Of a DNA stretch of 64,000 bases, positions 24,171 to 36,188 are shown in pieces. Within the stretch, counting starts at the first letter, position 1; every line of letters begins with the position of its first letter. This DNA comes from Aurelia coerulea. Lineage: Eukaryota; Cnidaria; Scyphozoa; Semaeostomeae; Ulmaridae. The stretch lies in the NCBI GenBank assembly GCA_039566865.1, contig CM076947.1:10237501-10301500 (forward strand), given 5' to 3'. The notes beneath the pieces are model-generated. The model ran no database searches. It saw only the letters and a list, made by a program, of their open reading frames with translations, and was not told where the DNA came from. A program made the translations under genes and the position numbers.

Positions 24171-26785
24171 TTACGATCGTTGTAGCAGATTTTCTATAAA
24201 CTGTACTGCATTGATATAAACTTGCATTCCATGGTTACCGTCTTCCTCTATATAGTTGATAGTTTGTGTCAAAAGTTGATGTTCAGTTTCATTGAGCTCT
24301 ATGTCTGATCTTGGGACAACAACATGGTTGCGGGTTTGCAAATCAGGGATGGGTCCCTCATCATCAATTCCATAATCATTCTCTAAAGAAGTCCTTTGGA
24401 GCAAGTCATCAGGTTCTCTGGAGAAACGGGTCATTGTGTAGAAACTATCTGTCCACATCTGCAGTGGTGATTTATTCTGGATGGTTCTCATGGGATGATG
24501 ATTCCATTGCTCTTGAAAAAGTCTCAGGCTGTTATTTATCCGTTGCTGGTAAACAAAATGAAGAGCATACAGATGGACTTCATTGTCAGGGTCTAATATA
24601 TCTATTGACTCCATGTAGTAGAATAAATTCACAAAGTGAGATGTTGCAGTTGCTGACATGTCAACCCACAATCGCTCAATACGTTGATTGTGGACTGACT
24701 TGCCTGTTAGTACTGGATGCTTGTGCACGCCATGATGGTTTAACAACCATTCAGCCATTGCAATATTCTCTGTTCCATGATCTGTCCTCATTCTCAATGG
24801 GCATCTGAAGTTCTGGATTGCTTTAAGGAATAGACTTAAAACAGTTTCTGCTTTATTATTTGTTGAACATTGAAGAAAAGTGATGAGGCGGGAATAACCA
24901 TCAATGCAACCATGTATCACCAACCTCCACCTGATCAACTTGTGGTAGCCATCTGCATGCCTGTTGGAAGCAAAGGATTAAACTCTTAAGTAATCCAAAT
25001 AGTAAATTATCATGAAAACAACTGTTTTTCTATGTTATTTTGACTTTATTGGTTTAATACAAAACGAGCCAAAGTTTTTTCAATACTTAATTAACTAATG
25101 CCCCCCCCCCAAGCCCACCCTGCTGTCATATAGGGTTAGACTCTTTTTTTATAAGAATACTATATATTTTGCCCAGCTCGATATTCATAGGAAATTTTCG
25201 TTTTGAGCCTGAATATATTCTTAAAATATTCTTCAAATCTGATATGGTTTCAGGGGAACAGTTAAAAGAACTTCCATGTCATCGCAAGGAAATGGTTGAA
25301 TGAAAGAAAATTTAAGCAATTGTAACAATAAGAATGGCAGTCATGCAATTCTCTGTTATGAACATCGCAAAACAGGCAACTGCTGAAAAATGAGACACAG
25401 ATAAGCAAGCTGGCAAGCAATATTCTAATAATATTCATAAAAATTGGATAATTCCGAGTCTGAATATTATTATAAACAATACATTCATTTTTTTTAAAAA
25501 AAAACTAAGAATTTGAACAAGTACTGACAGTTTCTTAAAATTATCAGATTTTCAATACTCGGAGTTTCTTAGAGGCTCCATAACCATCTTTGTGTTCACT
25601 ATCTGTGCCCTCATGAACATTGCAAAACAAGGTTTTTTACTATACAATTTAATCCGGGATTCTTTAATCACGCCAAACGCACCAGTTGTTTTGACAGTAA
25701 ACCTTTTCAAATGTTCAGACATCACTCAAGTACCTTAGGAGTAATATGATCCCGGAAACAAGTGAAAGTAATATAAAAATGTCTTGTGTTCTCTCAGTAC
25801 TGGAGTTTCATAATTCCTTGGTGATCTGATAATTGAAAATCTTGCAATTTTAAAAAAGTTCCTATGCTGGCCCAAAGTCTTAGTTTCTTGTAAAAAATAC
25901 GTATTGTACACTATTCACTCGTTTTTCTGCTCCCACTCTAGTCTCCTGTTATTTTCTGATAATTCTATGTGCTAGTTTTTTTATGAAAGGAACATACCAC
26001 AACGCATTTGCACATGGAACATTGTATATCCGTCTTCTTATGCGTAGTCTTTTTCGCAGAGCTCTCCCAACTGGGTCCAATATTTGCAGTGCCTGTCGCA
26101 TCCTCTCTCTTTGTATCCGGATACCTTTAGCACGCAGGGCACCCTGCATCAGTCGCTCCCCAGTGTTTGGAGCAGCCTGCAGGATCTCTTGCAAAACTAG
26201 TTTGAGCTCATCATCCGTAATCTGGGAATATACAGCTGTACCAATCGGCAGGCCTATTTCTGAGCGCATCTTCCGCAAAGTTCTCGGGTGAACTCCGAGC
26301 ATCGAGCCTATTTTTGTGAATGAGAACCCAAGATTTATTAGTCCAGTGATCTGTTCTTTGCAGGCAAGAAAGCGAGGTCTTCCGGGTTTCCCATGGTTCC
26401 TTCCGCTATGCGCTTGCTGATTTGGGTGTTGCTGGCTTGCCAAGCTTTGCAGACTCAAAAGATCCAAACGTTCTTGGTATTGACTTTTGTACCTATGAGC
26501 AAGGAGCTCAAGTTCATCAAGGACAGAAGAAATAGCTTGCAAGTGTTCATTCGGACCTTGCAGCAGCAGCAACAAATCAGCCTTAAATATCGACAGAATT
26601 TGGCACAATTCATTTGCTCTCCTCAACAAGCACTCAAGCTCGGTTTCGTTGATGCGACTGAAAGAATTTGACTCCAGATGAGAGAAAACTGCAGAAATGT
26701 CATCCAATGATAAACGTACATCGTTCAAGAACTCATTGCGGTCCATCCTCTCCTCCTTCAATACACTTTGGCGCCAAAATGCCAA
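24171..26785 (-). CDS. rve/DDE transposase with HTH domain, two exons
   Basis: Exon 1 is 26785-25998 and exon 2 is 24960-24171, joined over a 1.04-kb GT-AG intron whose phase rebuilds a tryptophan codon at the junction (ALW then HADG). The coding length is 1578 bases, about 525 residues, with no internal stop. A helical N-terminal region is followed by a basic linker (GRNHGKPGRPR) and an HTH-like segment (FTKIGSMLGVHPRTLRK, about residues 155-175). The integrase core follows: first Asp in HADGYHK, then HGCIDGYSRL, second Asp in RTDHGTEN and Glu in HNQRIERLW, completing a DDE triad. The C-terminal tail is acidic. This is the protein type annotated as integrase core domain in many coral and fish genomes. 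The start lies 40 bp inside the right inverted repeat. It appears intact and could be active. Confidence 0.88.
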
Positions 26786-26825
26786 AGTGTATTAAATATT
26801 TACCAAATGCAAGATTATGTTGATT

Positions 26826-27186
26826 TATGCTAATCATATCGTTGCGGATGTCACGTGATGGTCTAGACCCTGGCCTTTCTGGCCAGAGGGCCTGTTGATG
26901 GTCTTATCAGCGGAGGTATTATGAAAATACATGGTATTATAAAATGACGGTGGTATTGTATATTTCAATCAGATAAATAATCTACTCGAAGACATGGAGC
27001 GTAAATGGAAACCGAGAGTGAGAACATTCAAGGTTTTAAAAATCTTAGATATTATGAAACATCGATCAATCTAAAATTCAGAGCATTGGTCTCGTGAAAT
27101 CACAGTGGTAATGCAAAATTCACCCTGTGGTTGTTTGAAATGATTATGGTATTAAAAAATAGCGGCAACATATTATTTTCCCTTTT
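26826..27186 (-). repeat. Right terminal inverted repeat of the 10.9-kb transposon
   Basis: Reverse complement of 16266-16627. It runs inward to about 40 bp before the transposase ATG and probably contains its promoter. The terminal bases are CCCTTTT. Confidence 0.9.
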
Positions 27187-27194
27187 GGCGCGCC

Positions 27195-27833
27195 ATACAC
27201 AGGAGCCCTCTCAGCCGGAACAACACCGATGACTACCAACCTCTGTCTTTGAAATAGACTGTAGGCGAGGAGAAGGTCTGAAGTATTCTCACCAACAAGC
27301 GATTAGAACGTCCTTGTAGGCCACGGATCAGGTTATGGCAGGAACACACATTCTTGGGTGCACCAATCATGGACAGACAAAGTATTGATCAACATATAGG
27401 TATCCACATTTCCCGTGTGTACTATAGCCGGACTGAGGGATTTTTACGCCACTCGGGTACACTCACAGCGACCCTGTGCTTCTTCTCATCTGCTATTGGA
27501 GTAGTGTCATGTACCTTGACTTTTACTTTCCAAGATGTTTTCCATCAGGCACGTTGCCTGGCCTAATCTCTATCTCCAGCAGAACGAGGAGCAACTCCAG
27601 CCTATCTTGTCAATCATTACTGAGGTTCCCAGTATGTCCGCCTGATCAAAGAAGGCTTTTCACTGTTTTCGCCATCAGGCGAAGTGCCCACAGACACATC
27701 TCCCCCAGGCCACTCCATCGACTTCACTGGCTGAACGTTTTGTTCAATGCGGCAAGGTTTTGGTGAAGTAGAGAGTGATGTAGGGAGATAGTTACTCCCG
27801 CCGTTTACCCGCGCTTGGTTGAATTCCTTCACT

Positions 27834-27867
<34 letters not shown>

Positions 27868-28958
27868 CGTCAACACCGTTTCCGGCCATTGCAATGCTTT
27901 GTTTTAATTAAACAGTCGGATTCCCCTTGTCCGTACCAGTTCTAAGTTGGTTGTTAATTGCCAGCCGAACTGTCATCGCTGGCAAAGCTGGGCCCATTCA
28001 CCGGCAGTCTCTTCCCACAAATACTTTGTTCGCAATTCTTTCAACGAATGCAGCTTTCCAGCAATTTCTATTTGTTTTTGTGTAATTCCATGACAATAGG
28101 AATATTGTTTATGCTAATTTAGTCACAATGGTTTGGATATATTTGCACTAGGTGCAAAAAAGCCTTCGAGAGATGTCTGCCTTTCGGATTTTCGCTTTTC
28201 ACATTTTTTCAAGCAAAAATGGACATGTTGCTACACGTTGTAGACCACACTCCCTCTTTCAGGGGTCAGATTGATTACAGTATTACAAGTACGGTACCTG
28301 GCGTTATTCTTCATCTTCTCTAATCTGAGTAGCTCAAATCTACCAGGGAATCTCCCTTCAACCATCCAAAAATTATCTTCACTTGATGCCTTACTTGTTT
28401 GATCTTGGACCGAGTCCATGTTGCCTGCACGTGGTTGACTCCTTGAAGCACTGAAATTTGCAGCCTATGCCTTGTGAGAAGGAGTTTTAAAATGCGCTTT
28501 CAGGTTTGACAGAGACTTAGTTTTACAGCCAGTGTCAATGATTTTGGACTTGGCACTCGAACATGGAAGACAGGTAACCTGAAATTCATTGCTGGATTTC
28601 TGATCCAGAACTAAACTTTCTGCTGGGGCATTGGACTAATCATGAATCTTTTGAATGATGGACATGAAATATTTTCTTGTTGCATCACTTTCGTTGTTCA
28701 GTGGCTCTTTCTCACCTTTTCCGTCCAGCTCTATCACTATGGTGTCCTCCCTGGGGCAGTTGGTGGAGATTTCTGAAAAAAATGTTATGCATTTCATGAG
28801 GGAACTGCATCGAAAAGGTAAAGGCAAATGAATATAAAAACATTTGCCTATTATCCATGGAAAGTTGTGAATATCTCCTCCATAACGTATATGATATCAA
28901 TTGTGAATGAAGCTTGTAGAGTCTGCGTGAACAACATGTACAAACGAAGCTAGTTAGG
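27195..28958. other. Flank of the transposon, no clear gene
   Basis: If the transposon split the R2-like LINE, sequence just right of 27194 should be the 5' part of that LINE on the minus strand. Minus-strand frames here (for example 27832-27617) are broken, and I could not see the zinc-finger motif expected of R2. A minus-strand piece at 28830-28636 (IVIELDGKGEKEPLNN) follows a good splice acceptor and might be an exon; it is unrecognised. Confidence 0.35.
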
Positions 28959-29354
28959 TTGAAAATGACAAAAAATTTTTTTTAATTTAATTATGTAACT
29001 GTGTCCTGTGACCCGTGATATTGCGTAACTTGTTTGTACTGATTGGATCGTTTCCTGTATTGTATAGTCTTTTGTGCTACGTTAGTCTTTTGAAAGAGCC
29101 TTTTGTGTATTCGTGTATTCATTTATATTCTTTTGTAGAATTAGGCGCGACGAAGCGAAGCGTGGTCGAGGAGACTTGAGCTTGTTTATTTTGATGGTTA
29201 TTTATGGACATCGCGTAAGGAACCCTATTTTTTGAACGCTGATCTAATGGACACTAATGTATTCCAGTAAGTAGTATTATCGGGTTATTTTCATCGCTTT
29301 ACAAAGCTTCGTTTATAGTATTAGTTTTGTTCTGTTTTGTCTGTTTTTGTTACA
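28959..29354 (+). repeat. 5' LTR of the BEL/Pao element
   Basis: It starts TGAAAATG and ends GTTACA. It contains TTGCGTAACTTG, a GGCGCGACGAAGCGAAG block and long T-rich stretches. It differs from the 3' copy at scattered positions, for example GATCGTTTCC here against GATCATTTCC there. The following bases do not show an obvious TGG-type primer-binding site. Confidence 0.9.
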
Positions 29355-29509
29355 TGTCTGTTTGTTTGCGTTTAATTTGTTTTCGTTTTATTTTTAGCAA
29401 ATCGTAGCATCAAAGAATAAAAATGCTGATTTTACAAACTATGGAATTTGATTATTTCGGCTGCTACATTTAGTGGAATACAAGTCACTTCAGCGTATTC
29501 AGTTTGATT

Positions 29510-32500
29510 ATGGAGGAGAATTCCTCGGATAAATTTGTTGAGCCCTTTGAAGGATTGGTAAGAAACAGTTCGGAATTGAGCACAAACAGAGATTTGGATA
29601 AAGATACAGTCACAGATATTCGCGATGAATTTCAAAGCAATATGGAAGCTCCGAATTTGTTTGGTATTGGGGGTGACAGACCCAAACGAGTTGTATCATT
29701 AACGGAGAAAGGGAAGTCGTATGCCCGCGACCTTCAATTTGGAAATCGAAAATTGTTATATCGTAACTTACAGAAGCAGAAGAAATTGATTACGTCATCA
29801 TTAAATTCGAGTGTCAGGATAGAGGTTATTCGATGTGAATTGTCGAAATTAGATGAGATATTTTGCAATTTGATGGCTGTTCAAGAAAATTATATTGGGT
29901 TAGTGGACAACTGCGATCAACATGATATTGAAACCCGATGGTTTGAAAAAGTTGATAAGGAGGTCGTGGATTTTAAAACAGATATTCATAATTATTTGTC
30001 TCAAGCTAAGAATTTAGAAGATAATAACAGCGTTATGTCCTCAAGTTCAAAGAGTTCAAGAGGGTCGTTGCGAAAGTCTGGTTCGTCAGTTCGTGAACGT
30101 GCAACTGAAGAAAAGGCACGTTTAGCAGAGTTACTTGCAGAATCAGAATTTCTGGAAGAAAGGAGAGCTGCAGAAATTGCCTCTGAAAAGGTTCGCATGA
30201 AGCAAGAAATAGCAAAAGCAGAAGCTAGAGTCAAGGTTTTTGAGGAGTTTGAGGATTCTGTCAGCTGTAAGAAATCGGTTACAGAAGATTTGCCAGATCA
30301 AAATATTATACTTCAGCAGAAGGAAAAGGTTCCGCATTCATATGTCAAAGACTGGATTACCCAAAAGAGAGATGGCACCAATTATCCTCGTCTTCTGCAG
30401 AGAGAAAGAATCGAGCCCCCTCGAGTGCACCTTGGAAATTTGTCTCAACAGCAACAACAACCACAACATGCAGTTTCTTTTGATAGTGGAAGACCTGATC
30501 AACGTTCAGAACCTTGTATTCCCAAGATGCGTAAAGAAGAGATTTCTCAACAAGCTAGAGCACGATTGCCTCAACAACCAAATGTACGGGTAAAACCCAT
30601 CAATGGGCCAAGAGAAGACACAGTGAGCACTGATGAAAGCCCTCTACATGCTGCTACACTTTATGCGTTATTCAACCAGCAAAATGCTCCGAATGTGGAC
30701 ATTGATGTTTTTAGTGGGGATCCCATGGAATATCAATACTTTATGGCAACATTTCGTGAGGTTGTTGAGAAGAAAATTGTGGATCCAATGGGAAGACTGA
30801 TCAGATTAATCAAGTATACGTCAGGTGAAGCGAAAGAACTAATCAGACATTGTATTCAGTTGCCACCAAGTATTTGTTACAAGGAAGCAAAAGCATTATT
30901 AACAAAGAAATTTGGGGATTCGTATAGAATTTCTGCTGCCTACATGCAAGAGCTACGGAGATGGCCACAAATCAAATATGCTGATGCATTGGCATTTAGA
31001 ACTTTCTATAGATTTCTGGTTAAATGCCAAAGCAGTATGAAATCTGGCCCCAATTTACAAGTATTAAACACACCAGAAATTCTGCAAGTTCTCCAGTCAA
31101 AACTTCCTGGTAATCTACAAGAAAGATGGAATCGAAAAGCTTTTGGTATTAAGAGAGACGAATTGAGAGCAGCTGTATTCTCAGACTTTTTTAGCCTAAT
31201 TGAAGAAGAAATGAGGCTGGTCAATGACCCATTGTATTCAAGAGAAGCTTTGTCCGAAGTACAAAGGCCCTTCAAAGACAGATTTAGAAGAGAAATGCCA
31301 AAAGATACGAAGATGAGTGTTTACAGTACAGAGATGTCCTCAGCAGAGACGAATAGAGTTTATGAATCTAAATCAAGTTGCCCATCATGTGAAGGATTGC
31401 ATGATTTGGACAGATGTTCAGATTATCTAAAGCTTGATGTGAAAGAAAGAAGCAAGTTTCTTTATGTGAAAAGATTATGCTATGCATGCTATAAGCCTAC
31501 ATCCCCAACCCATGTGTCGAAGAGTTGCAATCAACGAAGAACGTGTAATATTTGTGCTGGATCTCATCCAACTGGTTTACATGGATTTAAATTTGCAAAG
31601 AGATCGGAGAGTAATGAAACAAAACGAGATGATGTGGTCTGTAATTTGACTTTTCTCGATGCTCAAGTCATAAGTTTATCGGTGATCCCAGTGAAACTTG
31701 GTGTCAAAGGTGGGAACCAAGAATTGGTAGTATATGCTATGCTTGACAATTGCAGTCAGGGAACTTTCATACACGAGGATATATTAGATGCATTGAAGGT
31801 GAAAGGCGTGGAGACCACAGTAACTGTGAAGACCATGACTGGTGAAGATACAGAAGGATCAGTTTGTCTCGATAATTTGACTGTGTCTGGTTTGGGCCCT
31901 GCAGAAAGAGAGACGATCTCATTGCCAAAAACCTACAGCAGAAGAGGACTTCCGATTCAAAGAGATGATATACCAACACCTGATAAATTACGTCATTGGC
32001 CCCACCTGAGAGAAATCATGAAAGATGTGCACAAAGAAGATTCTGAAATTCCTATTGGTTTGTTGATTGGTGCAAATTGCCCATTAGCATTAGAACCACA
32101 TGAAATAATTCCTAGTCAAGATGGTGGCCCTTACGCTTTCAGATCCTGCCTTGGCTGGTGCATTTCAGGCCCAATCATTAAATGCGCTGAGAATGGAAAA
32201 GCTGTTAGATGCAATCGAATCACAGTCACTGATGCTGGTTCTGCAAAGATCGCTGACCATCATTTTGTCGTAGAAGATACAGTAAAGGATATCACAACGA
32301 ATGAACTGTTAAAAAAGATGTATCATGCGGATTTCAGTGAAACCAAGCTCGATGATGGCAAATTAGACCTTTCACAAGAAGACAAGAAATTCTTAAAAAT
32401 GATGAAAGAACAGAGTATGAAAGCAGATGGTCATTATGTGCTACCATTGCCATTTCGTAACCCAAATGTTTACATGCCAAATAACAAAGAACAAGCAATG

Positions 32501-35500
32501 AAAAGAGCAGTGTGGACAAAAAGAAGGTTACAGAAAGATCCCAAGTTTTACAGTGATTACGTCAAGTTTATGAATGATATCATTAGTAAAGGATATGCAA
32601 AGAAAGTAGAAGAGAATTGTGATATTCCTGGAAAGCAGTGGTACATTCCTCATCACGGAGTATATCACCCAAAGAAACCAGAGAAGATTAGAGTCGTATT
32701 CGACTGCAGCACGCAATACAAAGGAACTTGTTTGAATAAAGAGCTCCTACAAGGTCCGGATCTGACGAATCAGTTGGTGGGAGTGCTTCTTCGCTTAAGG
32801 AAAGAGTTGATTGCCTTTACTGGTGACATTGAAGCTATGTTTTATCAAGTTCGCGTTCCTGAAGATCAGCGGTCTTATTTGCGATTTCTTTGGTGGCCAG
32901 AAGGAAACCTGGAAGCAGAGCCTATCGATTATGAAATGTGTGTACATCTCTTTGGCGGGATTTCATCACCAAGTTGCTCGAATTTCGCACTCAGGAGAAC
33001 AGCGGATGATTCAGAGGAAGAATTTGGAAGTGAAGCTGCAATGACTTTGAAAAGAAATTTCTATGTTGTTGATGACATGTTGAAATCGAAGGAATGCAGC
33101 TCATCTTCAATTGCACTGATATCAAATATACGTAAGATGTGTGCTTCGTGTGGTTTTAATCTCACAAAGTTTGCCTCTAACGATAAAGAAGTGTTGGAAT
33201 CTATTCCACAAGAAGAAAGATCAAAAGAAGTAAAGAAATGTGATTTAGCTGTGGACAATTTACCTGCTGAGCGAGCACTGGGTGTATATTGGTGTGTAGA
33301 GAACGATACACTTGGATTTCGCATTGAGCTGAGAGATAAACCGTTGACAAGAAGAGGTGTATTGTCATCTATAAGCTCCATTTATGATCCACTTGGTTTG
33401 GCTGCCCCGTTTTTGTTACAAGGGAGGAAAATACTACAAGAACTTTGCAGTGACAAAAAGGAGTGGGATGATGACTTATCAGAAGAGCAGAAAAACATGT
33501 GGTTAAAATGGAGGCAGGAGCTTCCTCTCCTTGAAGAAATAGAGGTGGAACGCTGCTACAAGCCAAAGCATTTCGGTGAGGTCGTCTCAGCAACACTTCA
33601 TAATTTTTCAGATGCATCGCAAGAAGGTTATGGTCAGGCAAGCTATTTACGGCTTATTGATGTCAAAGGAAATATCAACTGTTCTTTGGTCATGGGTAAA
33701 TCTCGTGTTCCACCATTGAAGCAAACGACAATTTCAAGACTGGAACTTACAGCCGCATCAGTATCCGTAAAAGTTGGCGCTATGCTGAGAAGAGAACTTG
33801 ACATGGAAGATCTGAAACAGACATTTTGGACAGATAGCCAGATTGTACTTGGTTACATTGCAAATGAAACAAGGAGATTCAGGACATTTGTCGCAAATCG
33901 GGTTCAAATAATCAGAGATCATTCAGAAATAGAAGAATGGAGGTATGTTGACACAAAGCAAAATCCAGCTGATGATGCATCCCATGGCATTCGTGCAAGT
34001 AACAATGCAAATAATTCACGTTGGTTCAGAGGACCAGAATTTTTTGTGGAAATCAGAGAACGAATGGCCAAGAGAAAAGGCAATACCTTTGCCAAAGGAA
34101 GACGATCCAGAGTTAAGGAAGATTGTCAAAGTAAATAGCACTGCAGTTGCCAAGAATGACAGTCTCCTAATTGAACTAGAGAATCGATATTCTGATTGGG
34201 TACGCATGAAGCGAGTTGTTGCACTTCTGCTTAGATTCATTTCAAATTGTAAAAGAAAGATAAAGAATAGAGAAGAGAAGGTTGTTTTAACAAAGTCCAA
34301 TAATGAAGACACACTGCTCACTGTCGAGGATGTACAGACAGCAGAAAATAAGATCATTAGATTAGCACAAGAGGCAGCATTTAAAGTCGAGCTGAAAGAA
34401 TTAAAGAAAGTTTCAATGAATGGCGAAATCTCACGTGTTAAAAGAAGAAATCTCAAGAAATCGAGCTCTTTGTTCAAATTGGATCCTTTTCTTGATGAAA
34501 ATGGAATTGTCAGAGTAGGTGGAAGAATGAAGAAGTCTTCTTTTGACGAAGAATGCAAGCACCCCATCTTGCTGCCAAAGAAAGGGAGAGTTACTGAATT
34601 AGTAATTGACTGGTGTCATCGAACAACACAGCATGCAGGAAGAGGGATGACGCTGAATGAAATTCGGTCAATTGGATATTGGATAATCAATGTGAACTCT
34701 AGGGTTCGACAATTCATTTCAAGATGTGTTAGATGCCGCTTTCTCCGAGGAAAGTCAGGTGAGCAGAAGATGGCAGATCTTACAGAGGAGCGAGTAAAGG
34801 AAGCACCAACTTTTACATACTGTGGAGTTGATTTGTTTGGTCCATTTGTCATCAAAGAAAGAAGAAAGGAATTGAAACGATATGGAGTTTTGTTCACATG
34901 TTTTGGAAGTTGAGCGATTCATATTGAAACAACGAACTCGTTGGATACTGACTCTTTTTTTCAAGCTTTACGCAGATTTATGGTAAGAAGAGGAATGTAC
35001 GTCAAATCTACTCCGACAATGGCACTAATTTCGTTGGTACAGTCAATGAGCTTCAGAAAGAGTTTGAGAAAATGGATCATAGTAAGATTGGTCGCTTTGC
35101 CCACAGTCAGAGCACTGATTGGATTTTATGGAAAAGGAACGTTCCTGCAGCAAGTCACATGGGAGGAGTCTGGGAGCGTCAGATCCGTTCTGTTAGAGCC
35201 ATACTGTCATCTCTACTGAAGAATCATGGACATGCTCTTGATGATGAATCTTTGAGAACATTGCTAACTGAATCCGAAGCGATAGTGAATTTGCGTCCTC
35301 TCACAGTAGAGACACTGAGTGATCCACACAGCGTCAGACCACTTACACCAAATCATTTGCTGACGATGAAATCTAAAGTTATCATGCCACCTCCAGGTGT
35401 GTTCCAGAAAGCTGACTTATATTGCCGAAGAAGATGGAGAAGAGTGCAACACCTTTTGAATGAATTTTGGTCAAGGTGGAAAAGGAGTATCTGACGTTGT

Positions 35501-35754
35501 TGCAACCAAGGCAAAAATGGACAGAACCCAGAAGGAACTTTCAGGTTGGAGATGTGGTTTTATTGAAAGAAAGTAGTGACAGAAATGATTGGCCAATGGG
35601 GAAAGTTATAGCTGCAAATGTTGATCGTAATGGATTTGTGCGGAGTGTAACATTATTGCTGACCAGAAGAGATGACAATGACACAAGACATCGTACACTT
35701 GATAGACCTGTGAACAAAATAGTGCTGCTGCTTGAATCAGAAGAGATTGACTGA
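29510..35754 (+). pseudogene. BEL/Pao gag-pol polyprotein, broken in the integrase region
   Basis: The ATG at 29510 opens a frame of about 1540 codons to 34138. In order it shows: coiled gag; a DUF1759-type segment FSGDPMEYQYF (about residue 400); zinc-knuckle cysteines (about 625-690); a DUF1758-type aspartic protease with AMLDNCSQ (about 745); RT with FTGDIEAMFYQV (about 1105) and the VVDD box (about 1186); RNase H with FSDASQEGYG (about 1367) and FWTDSQ (about 1441). The integrase continues in other frames: an HHCC finger at about 34556-34740, a first Asp in GVDLFGPF, and the GGVWER Glu region near 35170. Breaks are a frameshift near 34060, a TGA at 34911-34913, a frameshift near 34990 and another in an A-run near 35480. 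It is non-autonomous now. Confidence 0.9.
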
Positions 35755-35780
35755 AGAAGAATCAAGATATTATATATCTT

Positions 35781-35793
35781 GAAGAGAGGAAGA
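35781..35793 (+). other. Polypurine tract
   Basis: GAAGAGAGGAAGA lies immediately upstream of the TG that starts the 3' LTR, the expected place for the plus-strand primer in LTR retroelement replication. Confidence 0.75.
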
Positions 35794-36188
35794 TGAAAAT
35801 GACAAAAAATTGTTTTTGATTTAATTATGTAACTGTGTCCTGTGACCCGTGATATTGCGTAACTTGTTTGTACTGATTGGATCATTTCCTGTATTGTATA
35901 GTCTTTTGTGCTACATCCGTCTTTTGAAAGAGCCTTTTGTGTATTCGTGTATTCATTTATATTCTTTTGTAGAATTAGGCGCGACGAAGCGAAGCGTGGT
36001 CGAGGAGACTTGAGGTTGTTTATTTTGATGGTTGTTTATGGACATCGCGTAAGGAACGCTATTTTTTGAACGCTGATCTAATGGACACTAATGTATTCCA
36101 GTAAGTAGTATTATCGGGTTATTTTCATCGCTTTACAAAGCTTCGTTTATAGTATTAGTTTTGTTCTGTTTTGTCTGTTTTTGTTACA
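35794..36188 (+). repeat. 3' LTR of the BEL/Pao element
   Basis: Close copy of 28959-29354. Its last bases lie inside the 3' end of the minus-strand gene at 36189-39129, so the retroelement or a rearrangement cut that gene. Confidence 0.9.

Larger units (their letters stand above)
16266..27186. mobile_element. 10.9-kb DNA transposon carrying rve transposase and HECT ubiquitin ligase
   Basis: The two ends are long inverted repeats, roughly 360 bp each, starting AAAAGGGAAAATAATATG. Outside them stand GGTGCGCC (16258-16265) and GGCGCGCC (27187-27194), an 8-bp candidate target duplication with one mismatch. The surrounding GTAT/ATAC makes the original site nearly palindromic, so the ends could alternatively be set at 16254 and 27198 with no duplication. 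Inside are two convergent genes: a plus-strand UBZ-HECT ligase starting 63 bp inside the left repeat and a minus-strand rve/DDE transposase starting 40 bp inside the right repeat. Introns of the ligase carry later insertions. The superfamily is unresolved: the integrase-like fold and HTH point to the IS3EU/Ginger-type elements, but I could not test this. Confidence 0.85.
28959..36188 (+). mobile_element. BEL/Pao LTR retrotransposon
   Basis: Two LTRs of 395-396 bp begin TGAAAATGACAAAAAATT and end TTTTTGTTACA, with about ten differences by eye, so the insertion is fairly young. Between them lies one gag-pol reading region in the BEL/Pao domain order: gag, zinc knuckles, protease, RT, RNase H, integrase. 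A purine-rich tract (35781-35793) precedes the 3' LTR. The five bases on either side of the element (TAGGT and TTTAT) do not match, so no target duplication is visible. Confidence 0.92.
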
